From Actinomycetota bacterium (GTDB lineage Bacteria > Actinomycetota > Acidimicrobiia > Acidimicrobiales > Acidimicrobiaceae), in contig DAHVOF010000200.1 of assembly GCA_027318945.1 (NCBI GenBank), positions 1 to 6,124 on the forward strand: a DNA stretch of 6,124 nt, read 5' to 3'. Shown piece after piece: positions 5,935 to 6,124 of the stretch. Under the pieces are notes generated by a model that was not told the DNA's origin, did not search any database, and worked only from the letters and a program-made list of their open reading frames with translations. The translations under genes were made by a program, and so were the position numbers. Position 1 is the first letter of the stretch. Each line of letters opens with the position of its first letter.

Positions 5935-6124
5935 ATGCGCAGCATGAAACGGTTCTCCTTTCGAGACCAGTTGGCGGCGCCCGAAGCAATTCTTACCAGT
6001 AATCGATCTCTTGGAAAAACCGCGCGCTTCGAAATTCGCGACGTGCCAAGCCGGCTACAACTCAGCAGGTCCTTGGACATCCGACGCTTCGAACGCTCCG
6101 GAACACAGCGATTCATCTGCCAAC
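5935..6124 (+). CDS. unrecognised partial ORF running off the right edge
   Basis: From ATG 5935 the frame stays open for 63 codons to the window end, beginning MRSMKRFSFRDQLAAPEAIL. The second Met (5944) is an alternative start. About 60% of third codon positions are G or C, which fits coding sequence. The segment is rich in Arg, Ser and Leu, and I recognise no family, motif, signal peptide or membrane segment. Ribosome-site support is poor, and a candidate promoter lies at 5861-5888. The opposite strand is also open over much of this stretch (5916-6116) but gives an even less protein-like product. If real, this gene diverges from the glycosyltransferase operon. It could still be a chance frame, because only the first 190 bp are visible. 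Confidence 0.35.
   Translation, partial: MRSMKRFSFRDQLAAPEAILTSNRSLGKTARFEIRDVPSRLQLSRSLDIRRFERSGTQRFICQ

Overview
This is a roughly 6.1 kb, moderately GC-rich, densely coded bacterial window. It holds five confident protein genes, one of them cut by the left edge, plus a few weak candidates. No tRNA, rRNA, CRISPR array, insertion sequence or integrase is visible. From memory, the proteins look most like those of Actinomycetota, perhaps a moderate-GC lineage such as Acidimicrobiia. That placement rests on remembered family resemblance and was not searched.

Layout, left to right. Positions 3-1949 (+) are the C-terminal three quarters or so of an M1 zinc aminopeptidase whose N-terminus lies off the left edge. 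A 120 bp gap follows, with no visible terminator and one very small candidate ORF (1933-2022, +). Positions 2070-2738 (+) encode a class I SAM-dependent methyltransferase of the Methyltransf_24 type. It runs head-on into a leftward three-gene operon, and the last 26 bp of the two convergent coding regions overlap. In transcription order (right to left) that operon is a GT4-type glycosyltransferase (4463-5737, -), a Methyltransf_11-type methyltransferase (3710-4438, -), and a protein with QW-like repeats and an alpha/alpha-barrel fold (2713-3732, -) of the family usually labelled 'prenyltransferase'. Positions 5738-5934 are a presumed control region containing nested palindromes and a possible rightward promoter. 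From 5935 an open frame runs off the right edge and is unrecognised.

The glycosyltransferase, two methyltransferases and barrel protein sit side by side and look like one small-molecule or glycan-tailoring cassette. A plausible reading is that a sugar is transferred to an acceptor, the product is methylated at one or two positions, and the barrel protein binds or processes the terpenoid or glycan part. The product cannot be deduced from the sequence. The barrel protein lacks the DXDD motif of squalene-hopene cyclases, so its usual name may mislead. The upstream aminopeptidase is probably an unrelated housekeeping neighbour. The most interesting element is this orphan cassette. I see no sign of a defence system or mobile element.
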